Below, in pieces: positions 36,661 through 49,203 of a stretch of DNA of 64,000 bases. Source of the DNA: Punica granatum (lineage: Eukaryota > Streptophyta > Magnoliopsida > Myrtales > Lythraceae); NCBI RefSeq assembly GCF_007655135.1, contig NC_045129.1, positions 12,152,001 through 12,216,000 on the forward strand, read 5' to 3'. Every line of letters starts with the position of its first letter. Within the stretch, counting starts at the first letter, position 1. A model generated the notes under the pieces. It searched no databases. It worked only from the letters and a program-made list of their open reading frames with translations, and had not been told where the DNA came from. The translations under genes and the position numbers were made by a program.

Positions 36661-38029
36661 TACTTAGCATCAGTTTTTCGGGTCATTGATTTTTTGACGT
36701 GTCTTTGGCTTCTCATAGAACAAGATATTCGACCCGAAATTATCGGCTTCGAAACCTTTATGATATTGAGTCACCCGTTGCTACCTCTGGGCCATTTCAG
36801 TGAAGCTACTGCTCTGACCTCCCCAAGCAAGTCCAAATTTCGTCATGAGCTCTCTTGATCCGACGGGTATGCATCTCTACTTCAAAGAGTATCTCTCTGC
36901 ATCCTTTCCAAAAGCCAAGTTTAATGCAGTCTATCCAGCAGCAGTATTTGCAGTAGTTCGATAGGAACATATAGTAATAGCATCATATAAGCTCATTATT
37001 CTTGAGCACCCTCCAATCTGCACTACAAAAAAAAAAAAAAGGCCTATCCTGACAACTTTTTGCTAATATACTAACGGTCTGTTGGGACAATTTTGCCAGA
37101 AATGGAACTTCCCGAAGCAAAAAAAAAAAAAGAAGTGTGCTGATAAAGATTGACATTTACCATGCCCATGAACCTCCTTTGTAACTGAAAAGAGATTGAC
37201 ATTTGCCAATGCAAATTTGTGAGTCAACCAAACTCATTACTAGGCCAATGCATACGGTGGCCTCGGTATAAGTTATGCACATGTACTCGGACATGCTCCA
37301 TAGCTGCGGTTCATGCTGAGTTTGTGCAAGGGCTGATACATTTTCAAGTACATGAATATATATAAAATTTAGATTCATTGTCTGCGATTATTAATCTTCA
37401 ATCATATCTAGCGATCACATCTTCTCACAAAGAATTTTCTTAGTTTTTACCGGAGGATGGCTCCATGATATCCATGCCTTGCTGCGCAGATGGACAGGAT
37501 ATGAGAAAAACAGCTCCTGGCAGGGCAATTTCACATTTAGTGCTTAACCATCAAGGTCCCTACTCACTTAATAATTAAATGCTTTTTTTACTTAAATTTA
37601 TTATTAAGTTCAATAGTTTCTTTTGTGTTTATCGAATAAGTCGAAGGAAATTAAATGCTGAAAATTTAATTTCAACGGTAATTCTATTGCCGAAATTTCA
37701 ATATTTAATTTGTGTTATCGAAATTAGCCAAAGTCCATAGCTAGGGTGACTTTTTGTTTTCCTTTTGTTTTGTTTCTTTTCTCCTGCTTCCTTTTTTTGG
37801 GCGAAATAAAGCCGACTCTTCATAGGGATAATGAGAGCGCATATATACGAATAATATTGCAGTTTTATTTCGATTATTGTTTAGGTAATAAAGGTAAGAT
37901 CAGTCCTTTTCACCAATGTTGGTATTCTTCGGACCATTCCAAAACAAAATCATCATTAAGGAATCATGATTATAATCCTTGTTTAGTCTCTTTTTTTTTC
38001 GTTGATCGATATAAGCTAAGGTCAGGAGT
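36661..38029. other. Intergenic stretch
   Basis: No gene is recognised. Two A-runs (about 37026-37041 and 37120-37132) follow short unique pieces and could be old retroposon tails. Confidence 0.4.
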
Positions 38030-38408
38030 TTAATTCTGAGGATGATCAATCACATGGGAACTCCTGGCTGTGGAGTCGCAACGGTGGGCACAGATGCAGA
38101 AAGACTTTCCGGCGCAGTTCAACGTGGAGCCTTTACCAAACATCCGGACACAGAACTTGGCACACACATCTGCGGCTTGCATTGGCTTGACATCAGATTA
38201 GACTCGACGCACATCTCGCTTGATGCCTCCACCTCCTCCCCTTTATATGATCCAAATATATTGAAAACCATCTGGAGGCGAAATAAAAATTTTATTATTA
38301 TAGAGAAAGAATTTCAGATATATATGTAAATTACATGATCAAATTATACACCTTTGGCGGAGGAGATGAGAAGGAGCAATACAGTGCTACAATGTAGAGC
38401 TTATTCAT
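38030..38408 (-). pseudogene. Second broken defensin-like peptide gene
   Basis: A third DEFL locus, not part of the duplicated block and clearly diverged. Exon 1 (38408 to about 38352) starts MNKLYIVAL, then a shift breaks the signal peptide; the other frame reads on as a Leu-rich, Ala/Ser-ended signal with the same phase-1 donor. Exon 2 (about 38235-38030) has eight cysteine codons with exactly the spacing of the intact gene, C-x9-C-x4-C-x3-C-x11-C-x5-C-x1-C-x3-C, but only if two extra bases in a (CA)4 run at 38161-38168 are discounted. As it stands the frame runs into a stop soon after. Two independent shifts make a sequencing error unlikely. Confidence 0.65.
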
Positions 38409-39054
38409 CTCTTCTATTAGCTATTTAATTAGAAGACTCCTATAAGATTTACAGTGATTTTTTTTTTCTTTTCCTGTGTGAATTATTATAAGACAGGTAA
38501 TGCTTGTGATTATTTATGAGCAATTGCCTTTTTGTTTTTACTTTTTACGTGAATATTTGTAATTAAGCAATATTAATCCTGTGTTATATTTGGCATATTG
38601 CGTCCCATTTTGTCCTAAGAAATTTTAAACAGCACTTGTTTAACCTACCCAAAGAAAAAATAAAAGAAAAGAAAAAAGGATATTTTCAATATAACATGTT
38701 CATAGAGTATCAAAACCAAGACGTTATATATATACATATGTATGGATTGTAATTCAGGCCCACTATTTTTCGAGAAGCCTTCGACCATATTAAGGGCTCT
38801 CATTTTCTTCATGACTCAGTCCGGTAAGATTGTGGACTGTATGATATTATATAAAACATTCACTTATATTTTTTTCGGTGAAATTATGAGGTGACATAAA
38901 CCAATCAATTAGCTGCTAATAGTCTCTGCTTCGGCATTGGTTTGATCAAATATGAAAAAATCTTAGCATAAATACTTTTGCAGAACAAAACAGAGTGTTT
39001 GGGATTAAATTAATTAAGGTTTGCAGAAAGTGTTAGAGAGCAATATAATCGTGT
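38409..39054. other. Intergenic stretch
   Basis: AT-rich. Nothing is recognised before the copia element. Confidence 0.5.
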
Positions 39055-39059
39055 AAGAT

Positions 39060-39237
39060 GATAATTTGTCAAACGGGAAGCTTGAATTCTTTTATTACTG
39101 ATCTGGTGTACAAAGAAAAAGAGGAAAGATGTATCTATTGTCTAATATACGTGTAACTAATAAGGCTAGCTATAAATATATATGATAAAACATATCTCCG
39201 CTAATCTTGACAATATATGATATATCCTATAATATTT
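39060..39237 (-). repeat. 3' LTR of the copia element
   Basis: It shares GATAATTTGTCAAAC..GGAAGCTTGAATTC, GCTGGTGTACAAAG-like and ATATATGATATATCCTRTAATAT with the 5' LTR, and is shorter by a gap after TTATTACTGATC. Confidence 0.85.
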
Positions 39238-41932
39238 CCCCTCAAGTTGGAGCATGAGGATCTCGAATGCCAACTTGCCCAAAAGAAAGCGGAATCGGTC
39301 TCGCCCTAAGGCCTTCGTAAAGATATCTGCAAGCTGTAGCGTTGTCGGAACATGTGAAGTCTTAATCATGCGAGACCGAATGTGTTCACGAACAAAATGA
39401 CAGTCTATCTCTATATGTTTCGTCCGCTCGTGAAACACCGGGTTAGCTGCAATATGTAGAGCAGTCTGATTATCACAAAATAGCTTAGTAGGTTCACTAC
39501 AATTGATTCCAAGAGAGTGGAGCAAACTCCGGAGCCATAGGACTTCACTAACTGCTCGTGCCATGGCTCGATATTCCGTTTCAGCTGAAGAACGAGACAC
39601 CGTGGACTATTTCTTTGTCTTCTAGGAAATGGGACACCCTCTTAATGTAACAAAATATCATGTGATCGAGCGTCGCGTCATGGGACAACTAGCCTAGTCC
39701 GAATGACAATAGACTTCAAGTTCCAATGACCTTGGCCCTAGAAAAATTCCTTGTCCTGGAGACTACTTTAAATAACGAAGTACCCTCATCACGGCATCCT
39801 AGTGTTCCTGACATGAATCCTACATAAACTGAGACAATATATGCACAAAATAACTAAGCTCTGGTCCTGTAATTGTCAGATAAATCAAACAACCAACTAG
39901 CTACCTATACTGGCTAGGATCACTGATAAAAGCCCTTGATCCTGCTGACAACTGATGATGTTGCTCCATTGGGAAGGGAGATGGTCGTGCACCAAGCATC
40001 CTGCATTCTGTGAGTATATCGAGCACATACTTCCTTTGATTAAGAAAGAGCCCAGATTCCATTCTGCTTACTTCAATCCCAAGAAAATACCGTATTGATC
40101 CCAGATCTTTGATGCAAAAACATCTATCAAGATATCGTTTAAGCATGTGCATTGCTCATGGTTGTTGCCCATTACGGGAATATCATCAACATATACCAAG
40201 GCAGCAAAAAAAATATTACCGCGATTAAATATGAAGAGCGAATGGTCCGCTCCAGATTGCCGAAATATATAATGTCACGTACATTCTACAAGTTTAACGT
40301 ACCAGTTGCGTGAATCTTGCCTAAACCCATAGAGTGATTTTCGGAGTCGACAAACAGCTCCCTGCCCTCGAGGAGAATATCCACATGGCAAGCGCATATA
40401 AACTTTTTCGTCAAGATCTCCATGCAAAAATGCATTGTTGACATCCATCTGGTATATTTCCCATCCCTTTGCCACTGCCACTGTTAATAGGCATCTGACG
40501 GTGACCAACTTTGCCACGGGCGCGAAAGTCTCATTAAAATCCACTCCTTCAACTGAGTGAATCCCTTTACAACAAGTCGTGCCTTGTATCTCTCTATGCT
40601 CCCATCGGCTCAACGTTTAATCTTATGCACCTATTTGCAATCGATTAGTCGCTTCTCTAGAGGTAAACTCTCGATAGTCCATGTCCCATTAGACTCTAGT
40701 GCCTTGATTTCTTCCACCATAGCTTGCTTCCATCGTGGATTAGCCGCTGCATCTCGATAAGACGTAGGTTCCACCTTCGAATCCAATGCACTCACGTACG
40801 CAAGATATCGATTAGATACACTAGAATATGATAAATAATGCTGAATATAATGAACCATACTTGAGGATTTTGATGGAGTCGGTGAACTAGGGGGGTGTGT
40901 AAGGCGGAGTGAATGCGAACTTCAAAATCTTTCAAATACTTGGGTGCAGACTAAACCCGATCAGAACGTCGTAACGTTTGCTTCGCGATCTCCACTTCAA
41001 CGCATGATCTATCAGGAAAATATGAGCCTTCCACTTCTTCTGTCAATGGTTCATCGTCTCTTCTACGATCTAGTTCGTCACTCACTTCCCTTTGACTACC
41101 GATTGGGCCTAAAGGATTCGAAAGCCCATTTTCTCCTCCTCCAGTCGAGTTTTCAAGTCTCGACTCCCCTTGACTCCTTATATGACAGATATATCTCTCA
41201 GTGTCTGTAAGGAAACGAACCTGACCTGTATCTTCCTTGCTTATATTATTCATTTGCAGAAAAGGAAATTCCTTATCACAAAATCGAACATCTCAAGTCA
41301 CAAAAATCTCTTTTTTTCTCAGGGTCATAAACTTTCCAACCCTTATTACCATACGGATAACCGACAAACATGCACCGACGGGAACAAGGTTTGAATTTAT
41401 CCTTGTCCCTCGGTCTATCATGAGCATAGCATAAGCATCCAAATACCCTCAAATTAGAATAACTCGGTGACCTTCCAAACAAAATTTTGTATGGACTCTT
41501 ACTTCCCAAAATTGATGTGGGAGTTCGATTAATCAAATGTGCCGCCGTGGTAACACATTCTCCTCAGAACTCAGTCGGAAGTCCTACCTGAAAAAGCAGT
41601 GATCGTGCAACATTCAATATGTGCCTATGCTTACTCTCCACACATCCATTTTGTTAGGGCGTGTCTATGCACGATGTTTGGTGAACGATTCCTTTGATAG
41701 AAAAATAATTTTGTAGATCCCGCGAAATAAATTCCTTCTCATTATCACTTAGCACTATTTTCACAGTGCGATCAAACTGATTCTTCACCAATTTGCAGAA
41801 ATTAATAAGATGACGTTGTGTTTCTGACTTCTCCCGTAATAAATATAACCAAATTGCACGAATGTAATCGTCCATAATTGTCAAAAAATAATGAGCCCCG
41901 GAAATAGATGCCGTCTTATAAGGCCCCCACAA
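39166..41932 (-). pseudogene. copia pol: integrase, reverse transcriptase and RNase H pieces
   Basis: In minus-strand order: integrase core (41932-41654, LTIMDDYIRAIWLYLLREK and VLSDNEKEF; then 41536-41276, LINRTPTSILGSKSPYKILF), reverse transcriptase (40858-40631 and 40613-40275 with ETFAPVAKLVTVRCLL and QMDVNNAFLHGDLDEKVYM; YVDD box near 40190; 40152-39901 with DLGSIRYFLGIEVS), and RNase H (39600-39166, [48 protein letters not shown]). At least four stops or shifts separate these. The RNase H piece is the longest unbroken part. Confidence 0.88.
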
Positions 41933-41933
41933 A

Positions 41934-42293
41934 TCACAGTAGATTAATTGAAACAGAAAGACAACTACTGGATTGAAGCTCAGGATCTAGCGTATTGAAT
42001 ATCCACGATATTACCGCGGCATTGCACATATCCCACCGTGCCAGGTTGGGGTCGCCCTCTGGTGGTCTTGGCACCGATCCATTCGCCATTCCAACCTTGT
42101 TATTGGCTGTCAAGGCTGTCATCATGGCTCTCGACCATGTAAGGTAATTCGAGCCATTCAATTTGTACTTGATTAAATTCACTCCTGTGTAATCTGACGA
42201 ATTAACAGCAAAAACAGAAGTCTGGTTAACTCCGACAGCCTCAATGCTACCCTTTCCAGACGTTTCTTTGCCTTTCTCCATCTCTGCCAACAT
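41934..42293 (-). pseudogene. copia gag, N-terminal part
   Basis: It contains the plant copia gag signature KLNGSNYLTWSRAMMTAL and NAAVISWIFNTLDPEL. It stops after about 119 residues and runs directly into integrase sequence, which marks the internal deletion near 41933. Confidence 0.85.
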
Positions 42294-42362
42294 TAAGAGA
42301 CAACAACAATAACTCTAGACAAGGTATAGCTTGAACACATAACTACACCACACTGATACCAC

Positions 42363-42556
42363 GATAATTTGTCAAACTGGAAGCTTGAATTCTTTCATTA
42401 TTGATCATGTACATATAATGCTGGTGTACAAAGAAAAAAAGGAAATATATATCTATTGCCTATTATACATGTAACTAATAAGACTAGCTATAAATATATG
42501 TGATACAACATATCTCCACTAGTCTTGGCAATATATGATATATCCTGTAATATAAG
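42363..42556 (-). repeat. 5' LTR of the copia element
   Basis: Partner of 39060-39237. The primer binding site lies directly inside it (about 42353-42361). Confidence 0.85.
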
Positions 42557-42561
42557 AAGAT

Positions 42562-43345
42562 TAAAAAAAAACTGGTGTATTAACGGAGAGTGACGTCATC
42601 CAGTCATTTTCTACAAAAGAAAATGTCTCTCTCCAGTCAATCATCAGATTTTGTTTGCTTTCGGGCAAAACCCCAAAACCTCAATTACCCCCAGACACAT
42701 TTTCGGGCACCATATTTTCTTTCTTGGTTTCAAGACATGTTTCTTTTCTTTCTTAATTAATCCCAATCCCAAATTTGCGAGATTTGTCGTTGTCAATCAT
42801 GTGTGTATGTCATCTACAGGCAATATGTGAAGACGACTGATAAGTTTGTGATACAAATCACAACTTTCGAGCAAAAAGGGACTCATAAATTTGTGATAAA
42901 ATATGGGGAAACAAATTTATTGATCCCAGCAAAATAGCTTTAGTTTCATGGATGATTTAATTATTTAGAGCCGAAGAAATTCAAGAGACATACCTGTTTA
43001 CACGTCTTTTTTTTTCCCTCCTTTTCATTCGGTTAAAGGAGAATTATGGGCTCAAAATGTAATTATAGATAGCGAATGGATAATATCAAGGTCTTATAGT
43101 CTCATTGATAAAAATCGAATTTGAATTTGACAAGGTCAATTTTTATATTTTATGAGTATTGACAAGATCAATAAGTACAAAGAATATGCCAATTTGTTCT
43201 TAACACAAGTTGAAAACACTGTATTCCATTAAAAGAAAAAGAAAAAAGGGAAATGGCACTGATACTTACGGACAAATAAATTAAGATATAAGAGAATGGG
43301 ACAAGCTAATAATTATGAGACAAAATAATAATTCTTTTTAATAAT
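42562..43345. other. Intergenic stretch
   Basis: No gene is recognised. Confidence 0.5.
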
Positions 43346-43349
43346 GAAC

Positions 43350-43512
43350 AAAGTGTTGATTGAGTGGTAAGTAACCCCAACTCCCGTAAGAAGAATGACG
43401 CAAGTTCGAATCTCGATAAACGCATTTGTTGGAAGGGAGAATAACTATTAATTCTCGATCTTTCGAAATTACGAGAGCAATGTCTATCATAATTTTAGAT
43501 TTTTTTTAAAAA
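43350..43512 (+). mobile_element. tRNA-derived SINE, third family
   Basis: The A-box-like GTTGATTGAGTGGTAAGTA and B-box GCAAGTTCGAATCTCG are spaced as in a tRNA promoter. The body continues ATTCTCGATCTTTCGAAATT...AATGTCTATCATAATTTT and ends in a T/A-run. A sister copy is at 62238-62405. Confidence 0.65.
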
Positions 43513-44833
43513 AAAGATAAGTTAACAATAGAGTAAAAAGGGTGCCACTTCTCGCCCAAAAGCTTATGTGAAGTCTTCCAAAGCTATAGCATAATATATT
43601 AACACAATTCTGACTGATCTAATATGATTCCCTTGACTAGATTTGAGACTTATGTATACATATATAAGCATATACGGGATGTATGTGTGCATCATGTATA
43701 TATAATTTGGTGCGAAATTATTCTGACGAACGTAGTTGTAGAGATGGAGAGATAGGAGAGATTGATGCTGTGATATTGGCATTCATGCCATGAGAGTAAC
43801 GTAAATCAATACTGACTAGGATTTGAGAACCACTAGACAAAAAGCAGGGCTAATAACACACTCTTATTGTAGTGATCGTCAGAGGGGAAACATTTAGCCA
43901 AAAATCAGAGGGGAAAACATGAATATCATATCAAACTTACAGACAGAGAGAGAAAGAGAGAGAAAGATGGGATTGATGATAGATTGGAAAGGTATGGATA
44001 TGATATTGTGAGAGAGAGGCCGAAGGAACCATATTTTCCTCAAACAATGAAACAAATAAGACAGAAAATTTATACACATTCCATCATTTACGCTTCAGAC
44101 ACTATACTCTACCGTGATTCTTAAGTAACCCGCCATTTGCCCTTCCTTTTGCCCCTCTTCCCTCCCCTTAGTTGACTTTTTTGGTTCTTTCCCTTTTTTT
44201 ATGAAACTACACAGTATTCTGAGTCTATTGACTGAAACTAATCTCGTTTAAGCATTAGTTTAACCTAAATTATGATGTACTTTCAATAGATTTCTAGCTC
44301 CTACACTTCAAGTAAAGTTCTCCCATTGAAAGCTCAATTTATCATCCAAATTGTGATTTTCTCATCATTGAAGATAAGGTGTACAGTGCGTACAGACAAC
44401 AAACCTATTTACTCATGGGAAAAGTGCAAATTGTGATGGAAGTGAAATTCCGTATAAGATAATTTTGAGATGTCAACAAATCGTTTGTTCTGAAAGATTA
44501 ATCTTATTACATTCCAAACCGGCAAAGATAATGCAATTATAGTTAAGGATGGGTTCAGAAGTCACGCTAATATAAGAATCTCAAAGAAAATTCACTTAAT
44601 TAAAAATTGTGAGAAACATTGCAACACTTCCCGGTTTTAGAATACTATATGAAACGTCATATGGTTATGAGGTTTGGTAATTATGGTATGCATACCCTGT
44701 GCGTAAACATTTGTGCCGATATTATAAGTAGTCATGGCATATGACATCTCATCCTCAAGATAGTTGAAAGTTAATTATTCACCTATATATATATATATAT
44801 GATCTGTTATTCTCTTTTTTGGGTCGAGAACTT
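43513..44833. other. Intergenic stretch
   Basis: No gene is recognised. It contains a (GA)-rich tract at 43940-43965 and (AT)n near 44788. Confidence 0.5.
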
Positions 44834-45132
44834 AGGGTGTGTTTGTTTCAACTTAATTAAATAAGTGTGCAAAAGTTAGTTATAAGAAAAAACGAACATA
44901 AGAAAGAGGGGAAAATGAGAGATAAAGATTTAAACTGTTTAATCATTAAGCAAAAAAATCTTAATGAAATAAGTAGAAAATTTTGACTTAATGAAATAAG
45001 TTATTCTTCACTTATTGGTGCTCTTTATCAAAATTTTTCTCATCCTTATTTATTCATCTATTCTTCCTATATATTTCTTCACTTAATTAGTTAAGTGCTT
45101 AATTTTTAAGCACTTAATTTATCAAACACCAC
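44834..45132. mobile_element. MITE with TTA(G)-type flanks
   Basis: GGTGTGTTTGTTTCAACTTA at the left and TTAATTTATCAAACACCAC at the right are inverted ends; AAGCACTTAA phrases repeat inside. TTA adjoins both ends. It is non-coding. Confidence 0.6.
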
Positions 45133-47244
45133 TTTAGTTAATTATCATATTTCTTGTATGAATGCTAATCGTAGAGCCATAAGGTTATACATAGCATGAC
45201 GAAACACATACTAATTTCTACCAATCTTTTGCCATCTTTTTCAATTTCTTTTTATAAATAAATTGTCACATTGGCTTGTTACCTGATTCATGAAATACCA
45301 TTCGACTAAAAAAGACTGCGCAAATCTCTCAATAGAGAACAATTAAGGAAGACAAGTGATAGTTTCGCGGGGGTTAATTTGAAGCACAAACTTTCAACAT
45401 GAATTGGGAGATCAAATGCATTGGTGCGGAAACGACAAAAGATAAACTAAAAGGCTTTCACTGGAAGAAAACTCCTTTTTCCATGAATATATACAATTAG
45501 AGAAATATATATTCAAAAAAAAGAAAAATGAATATAAACTTGATGGATGATCTAATCTAACACACACTATCTTACTCATATAGAGAGTCTCATTTCCCAA
45601 GGGAAAGTCAGACAGTCGTCATTTATAACTCATTCACTCACTCGCTCACTCTTTCCCATATTTTCTTCTGTTTCAGCTTTCTGTGGTTCTGTATTTTTGA
45701 TGTTGGCTTTTCAAAGACCAAAATCTGTACTAAATATTATGACCAACTTTTCTCTCTTCTCTTTCTCTTTCCCATCTGAGAAGATGTTGGATTGGATCAA
45801 TCGTGGGCTTCTTCTTTTGCTGGTTTTATTTCCCTTTTACCCTTATTATGGATTTTCTTTCCTTTAATTTGTTGGTGTCTGTTGTCTTCCCCTCCTCCTT
45901 GAAGCCTTCCGTCCATCATTTCTTTCTTATGATCTATCAAACACCTTTGCATCAACACGGACATTCCAATACTATGCGTCATTTTGTCTAAGTTAGCTTG
46001 CTCGGTTTGATTATATGCAAACTCTGATCATCATGAGTCATGTACTTCAGAGACTTGCATCAATCATGCACTTGTATATATCATAAGGTCGTATGTCCAA
46101 ATGTGCTGAAAATAATGAGGCACGTATCAGTTTAATAAGCTTTCCAAATCTCACAAAATGCTGCCCTTTCTTATAAATGTTGGTTATTAAGAAGCATATA
46201 TATATATATATATATATATACACAACTGACCGACTCACACAATCATTCTTATGACGTAGGACTTGGTCGAGCGCTGATATGAATTATTGCTTCGGCTCTC
46301 ATTAAACACGAATTGTTTTGGATTTCAAAATAACTTTGAGCAATTACAACTTTTACCAATGAATTTGATATCTAGATCGAGCTGTCTTCAAACTTAGCGA
46401 TTTTTCAAAAGCCCATAGGCATTGCGGCCACACATACTGGCCTTTTAGCTTTCTGGGTTTCCTTAATTAAAAAATTGCATTTTTATTTATTTTTTCTTCT
46501 TTTTCTGTCATAAAGGAGACCATGATATAGGGGCACAAGAAAAAAGTCCGAAAAATCTAAAGCCCGAAGAATACGAACCCATATGCTTGACATAAAATTT
46601 TGGTGTTCGTCCATCTAATTAATGGTTTCCAGGTGGTTTTCCAAGCCACAAAAGATCCATCCGAAAATACCAGAACCAGATCGAAATAACTCGGTGATAC
46701 ATCCGTCCACCCAAAAAAACTGATATATGATTATTTAATATATATTTAAATTTTTAACTTTTAATTCCTAATGACTAATTCTTTTATCCATTTTTAGCAT
46801 GCACGTCTCAATGAATATATTCATTACATAAACAGATGAATGTTTGGACTTTTGTACAGAGATGATTAATATATACTGGTCCCTTTATAAATCTTTTGAC
46901 TTTTGTTTGACATTTTATTTATGAATGCAAAAATATTTAGAGTTGTATAAGATTGTTATCAGGATGGTTGGATTTTCTTGCCTCTTCCAAATGGTTTTTG
47001 GATTGTTTTTTAGTCTAAAAGAATAAGCCTGAAGTGAAAGTAGACTGAAATTTTTTTTGGGAAGGAAAAAAAAGAAAAACAATCACACCGGCCCACCCGT
47101 TGTCACCCCTACCAATTCCTACATTTTTCATGTTTTTTCCCCTCTTTTGCATGAAGAAAGAACTCTCCATTCCTCTATTGACTAACTAATTCTTGAGGCT
47201 CCGTAAACCCCCGGTGACGCACGGAGCAGATAATCACACCAAAA
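45133..47244. other. Intergenic stretch
   Basis: About 2 kb with no recognised gene. It holds an (AT)n microsatellite at 46194-46220. Short open frames on both strands look like chance. Confidence 0.5.
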
Positions 47245-47340
47245 GGCGCTTTGATAGCTCCAAGGGGTTTCGAACCTGGAATTAGATGAATACTCGAGCT
47301 CCTCCTTAACTGTTAGGTCAAACCCCTTGGAGTTGTTTAT
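47245..47340 (-). mobile_element. tRNA-like SINE fragment
   Basis: On the minus strand GGGGTTTGACCTAACAGTTAAGG (A-box-like) and AGGTTCGAAACCCC (a perfect B box) lie about 40 bases apart, and the ends pair with each other like an acceptor stem. It differs from the other SINE families here. It has no recognisable anticodon-arm structure of a functional tRNA. Confidence 0.5.
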
Positions 47341-48600
47341 CCTTCCCCTCTTATTAACAATATTTGGTAATTGAGACCAGGGGGATGTCAAAATATAAAG
47401 AAAACACAGAATCACACGATCTGCATTTGAATTATTAATTAGGAAAATCTACATGTTTCATTTACAATCTTTTGGCAATTAGGAATTTAGAATATATGCT
47501 TATTGTGGTGTTTACAGACTAGAGCCAAGCTAATGCTAGCAACAGAAGAGTGACTCGATCATTTCCGATTCTCGTCTCTCCTTGATACTCTTCGATTTCC
47601 CCACCTTCCAGGAAAAACACTATCTCTCTAGTCTTTCTCCTGCTTCATCATCATATACAGAAGAAAACTTGAGTGGTTAATTACTTAATATATAGAGAAA
47701 TAGGTGTGTGATAATCTAGAGGTTTAAGGTTTGATTCTCATGAAAGAACGACTATAGGTTGGCTATTTCCTTATATTAGACTTATAGGTCTTCTTCGTAA
47801 TTAGTAAAAATTAAAAAGAATAGTGAATATATGATAAAGTAATAATTAATTATATGGAAAATAAGACAGATCAACTTCCTTTTAAGCTTTATAAGAGTGA
47901 GAGCTGAGGAAAGAGTTTTTATCCACCAAACAAATTAGGGTTTTGCAGGTAGCTGATGAAAAGGTAATACGACGGAAAAAGATTTCTTTTTCCTTCTTTT
48001 ATTTTTTTTATTTTTGGTTAAGTCAGGGAAAAAATTGCTAGAATGGCCTAATCCTAGTGTAGGCTTTCAGTCAAAGAATTTTACTTCTCAAGTGTAGCTA
48101 TAGCTGGGTTTAACTGGTCGTACCCCTTGCCATCAAATTAGTCAGAAGTGAAACGAAAAGATGATCAAGTGATGAAAGCTATATGTACAGCCCTAGCTAT
48201 ATAAATCATAGCTACTGCTATATATATATATATATATAGGGGAAAAGAAACCTGATGGTAAAAGAAATTAATAATGCTCTGTGAAGGACAATCACAATCT
48301 CATGTTTTGGTAATTAACTAACAAGAATACTCTTTACATATCAGGAATTCTTTCAAAAGAAAACCAGCAAGCTTTTCAGGGTTGTGGCATGAATTCGATC
48401 ATCTTATCACCGAGTCAAATGAGCCTCGACAATCAAAAAATATCGCGAAGAGAAATCCATCAACAAAAGGCAACAATTCCAGAGAAGCATTCTACATATC
48501 CATGAAAGCCCTGCACGACGACAATTATATATGCAACAGAACCGAAATCAGCATCCGAGTCAAGAAGGCAGTAATATATCTAAGTTAGAATTAATTAATT
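47341..48600. other. Intergenic stretch
   Basis: No gene is recognised. A decayed SINE-like piece (GGTTTAAGGTTTGATTCTCATG) is near 47720-47810 and (TA)n near 48220. The right part may be the 3' portion of the miRNA transcript that follows. Confidence 0.4.
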
Positions 48601-48729
48601 AAGTGCGGATCAACAGAAAGAAGCAGTAAGCCAGTAATATTCTTCAAGAAGAGAGAGAGAGAAGAGGGCTAGGGTAAGGGATCATCGGTCGTCCATCTCG
48701 AGCACGGAGTGGAGATCAGAACAAGCTGT

Positions 48730-48850
48730 TGGGTGGGAGGAACGAAGCCTGGTCCGAGAGTCATTTAGGGTTTGGGCTTCAATTAATCAATTGAATAACT
48801 GATCGGCACCCCTCAATGGCCCTCGAGCCAGACAACCATTCCTCTCACCC
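48730..48850 (-). ncRNA. MIR166: MIR166 hairpin, downstream unit, variant mature sequence
   Basis: On the minus strand the 3' arm at 48757-48737 begins TCGGACCAGGCTTCGTTCCT. This is miR166 with G for A at position 15 and T for C at position 20. The opposite arm at 48842-48821 has the miR166* sequence (GGAATGGTTGTCTGGCTCGA) with one extra G. The arms and loop have the length usual for plant MIR166. miR166 guides cleavage of class III HD-ZIP mRNAs that set leaf polarity, vascular pattern and meristem identity. The G at position 15 can still pair with U as a wobble, so target binding may be weakened but not lost. Confidence 0.85.
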
Positions 48851-48969
48851 TAACCCTTCTTCATCTTCAGGCAGCAAAGGCTATACATCCTCTCCTATGT
48901 AAATACTCGTAACCAATATGCAAATGCATACCATAATATTCCTCCATGTGTGTATATGTCTAAAAATGG

Positions 48970-49085
48970 TGCTATTTGAGGGGAATGAAGCCTGGTCCGA
49001 AGCTATACAGCAAGCGAGTACTGTTCGTCTCTCGGGAGCTTTGTATGAAAGCCTCGAGCCAGCCAACATTCCCCACAAAACCCTA
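48970..49085 (-). ncRNA. MIR166: MIR166 hairpin, upstream unit, canonical mature sequence
   Basis: The 3' arm at 49000-48980 (minus strand) is the canonical 21-base miR166, starting TCGGACCAGGCTTCATTCCC. The 5' arm at 49072-49052 carries the star strand (GGAATGTTGGCTGGCTCGAG). The loop between the arms is about 50 bases. It precedes the second hairpin by about 240 bases on the same strand, so both probably lie on one primary transcript starting below the TATA box at 49194-49203. Confidence 0.93.
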
Positions 49086-49193
49086 TAGCTGAAGCTGAAG
49101 ACCAGACATAGAGAAGAAGAGATGACAAGGAAGGGAGAGAAAGATGGAGTGATAGAAACACAGAGAGGAGGAGAAGGGGAAGGGGAGGGCTTC

Positions 49194-49203
49194 TTTATAA
49201 AGG
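49194..49203 (-). promoter_or_regulatory. TATA box of the MIR166 transcript
   Basis: CTTTATAAAG (self-complementary) lies about 120 bases upstream of the first hairpin. A purine-rich leader follows, typical of plant pri-miRNA starts. No other TATA box lies between the hairpins. Confidence 0.55.

Larger units (their letters stand above)
39060..42556 (-). mobile_element. Ty1/copia retrotransposon, internally deleted
   Basis: About 3.5 kb, against the 4.5-5 kb usual for copia. LTRs are at 39060-39237 and 42363-42556. The primer site next to the 5' LTR reads TGGTATCAG on the minus strand, the initiator-Met tRNA type. The polypurine tract CTTGAGGGGAAA adjoins the 3' LTR. AAGAT flanks both ends (39055-39059, 42557-42561), a five-base target duplication. 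gag C-terminus, protease and the start of integrase are missing, and the rest has stops and shifts, so it cannot move by itself. Confidence 0.9.

Noticed and set aside
47245..47340. Functional tRNA gene
   Set aside because: It has A- and B-box-like motifs and pairing ends, but no credible anticodon arm or full cloverleaf; a SINE fragment fits better.
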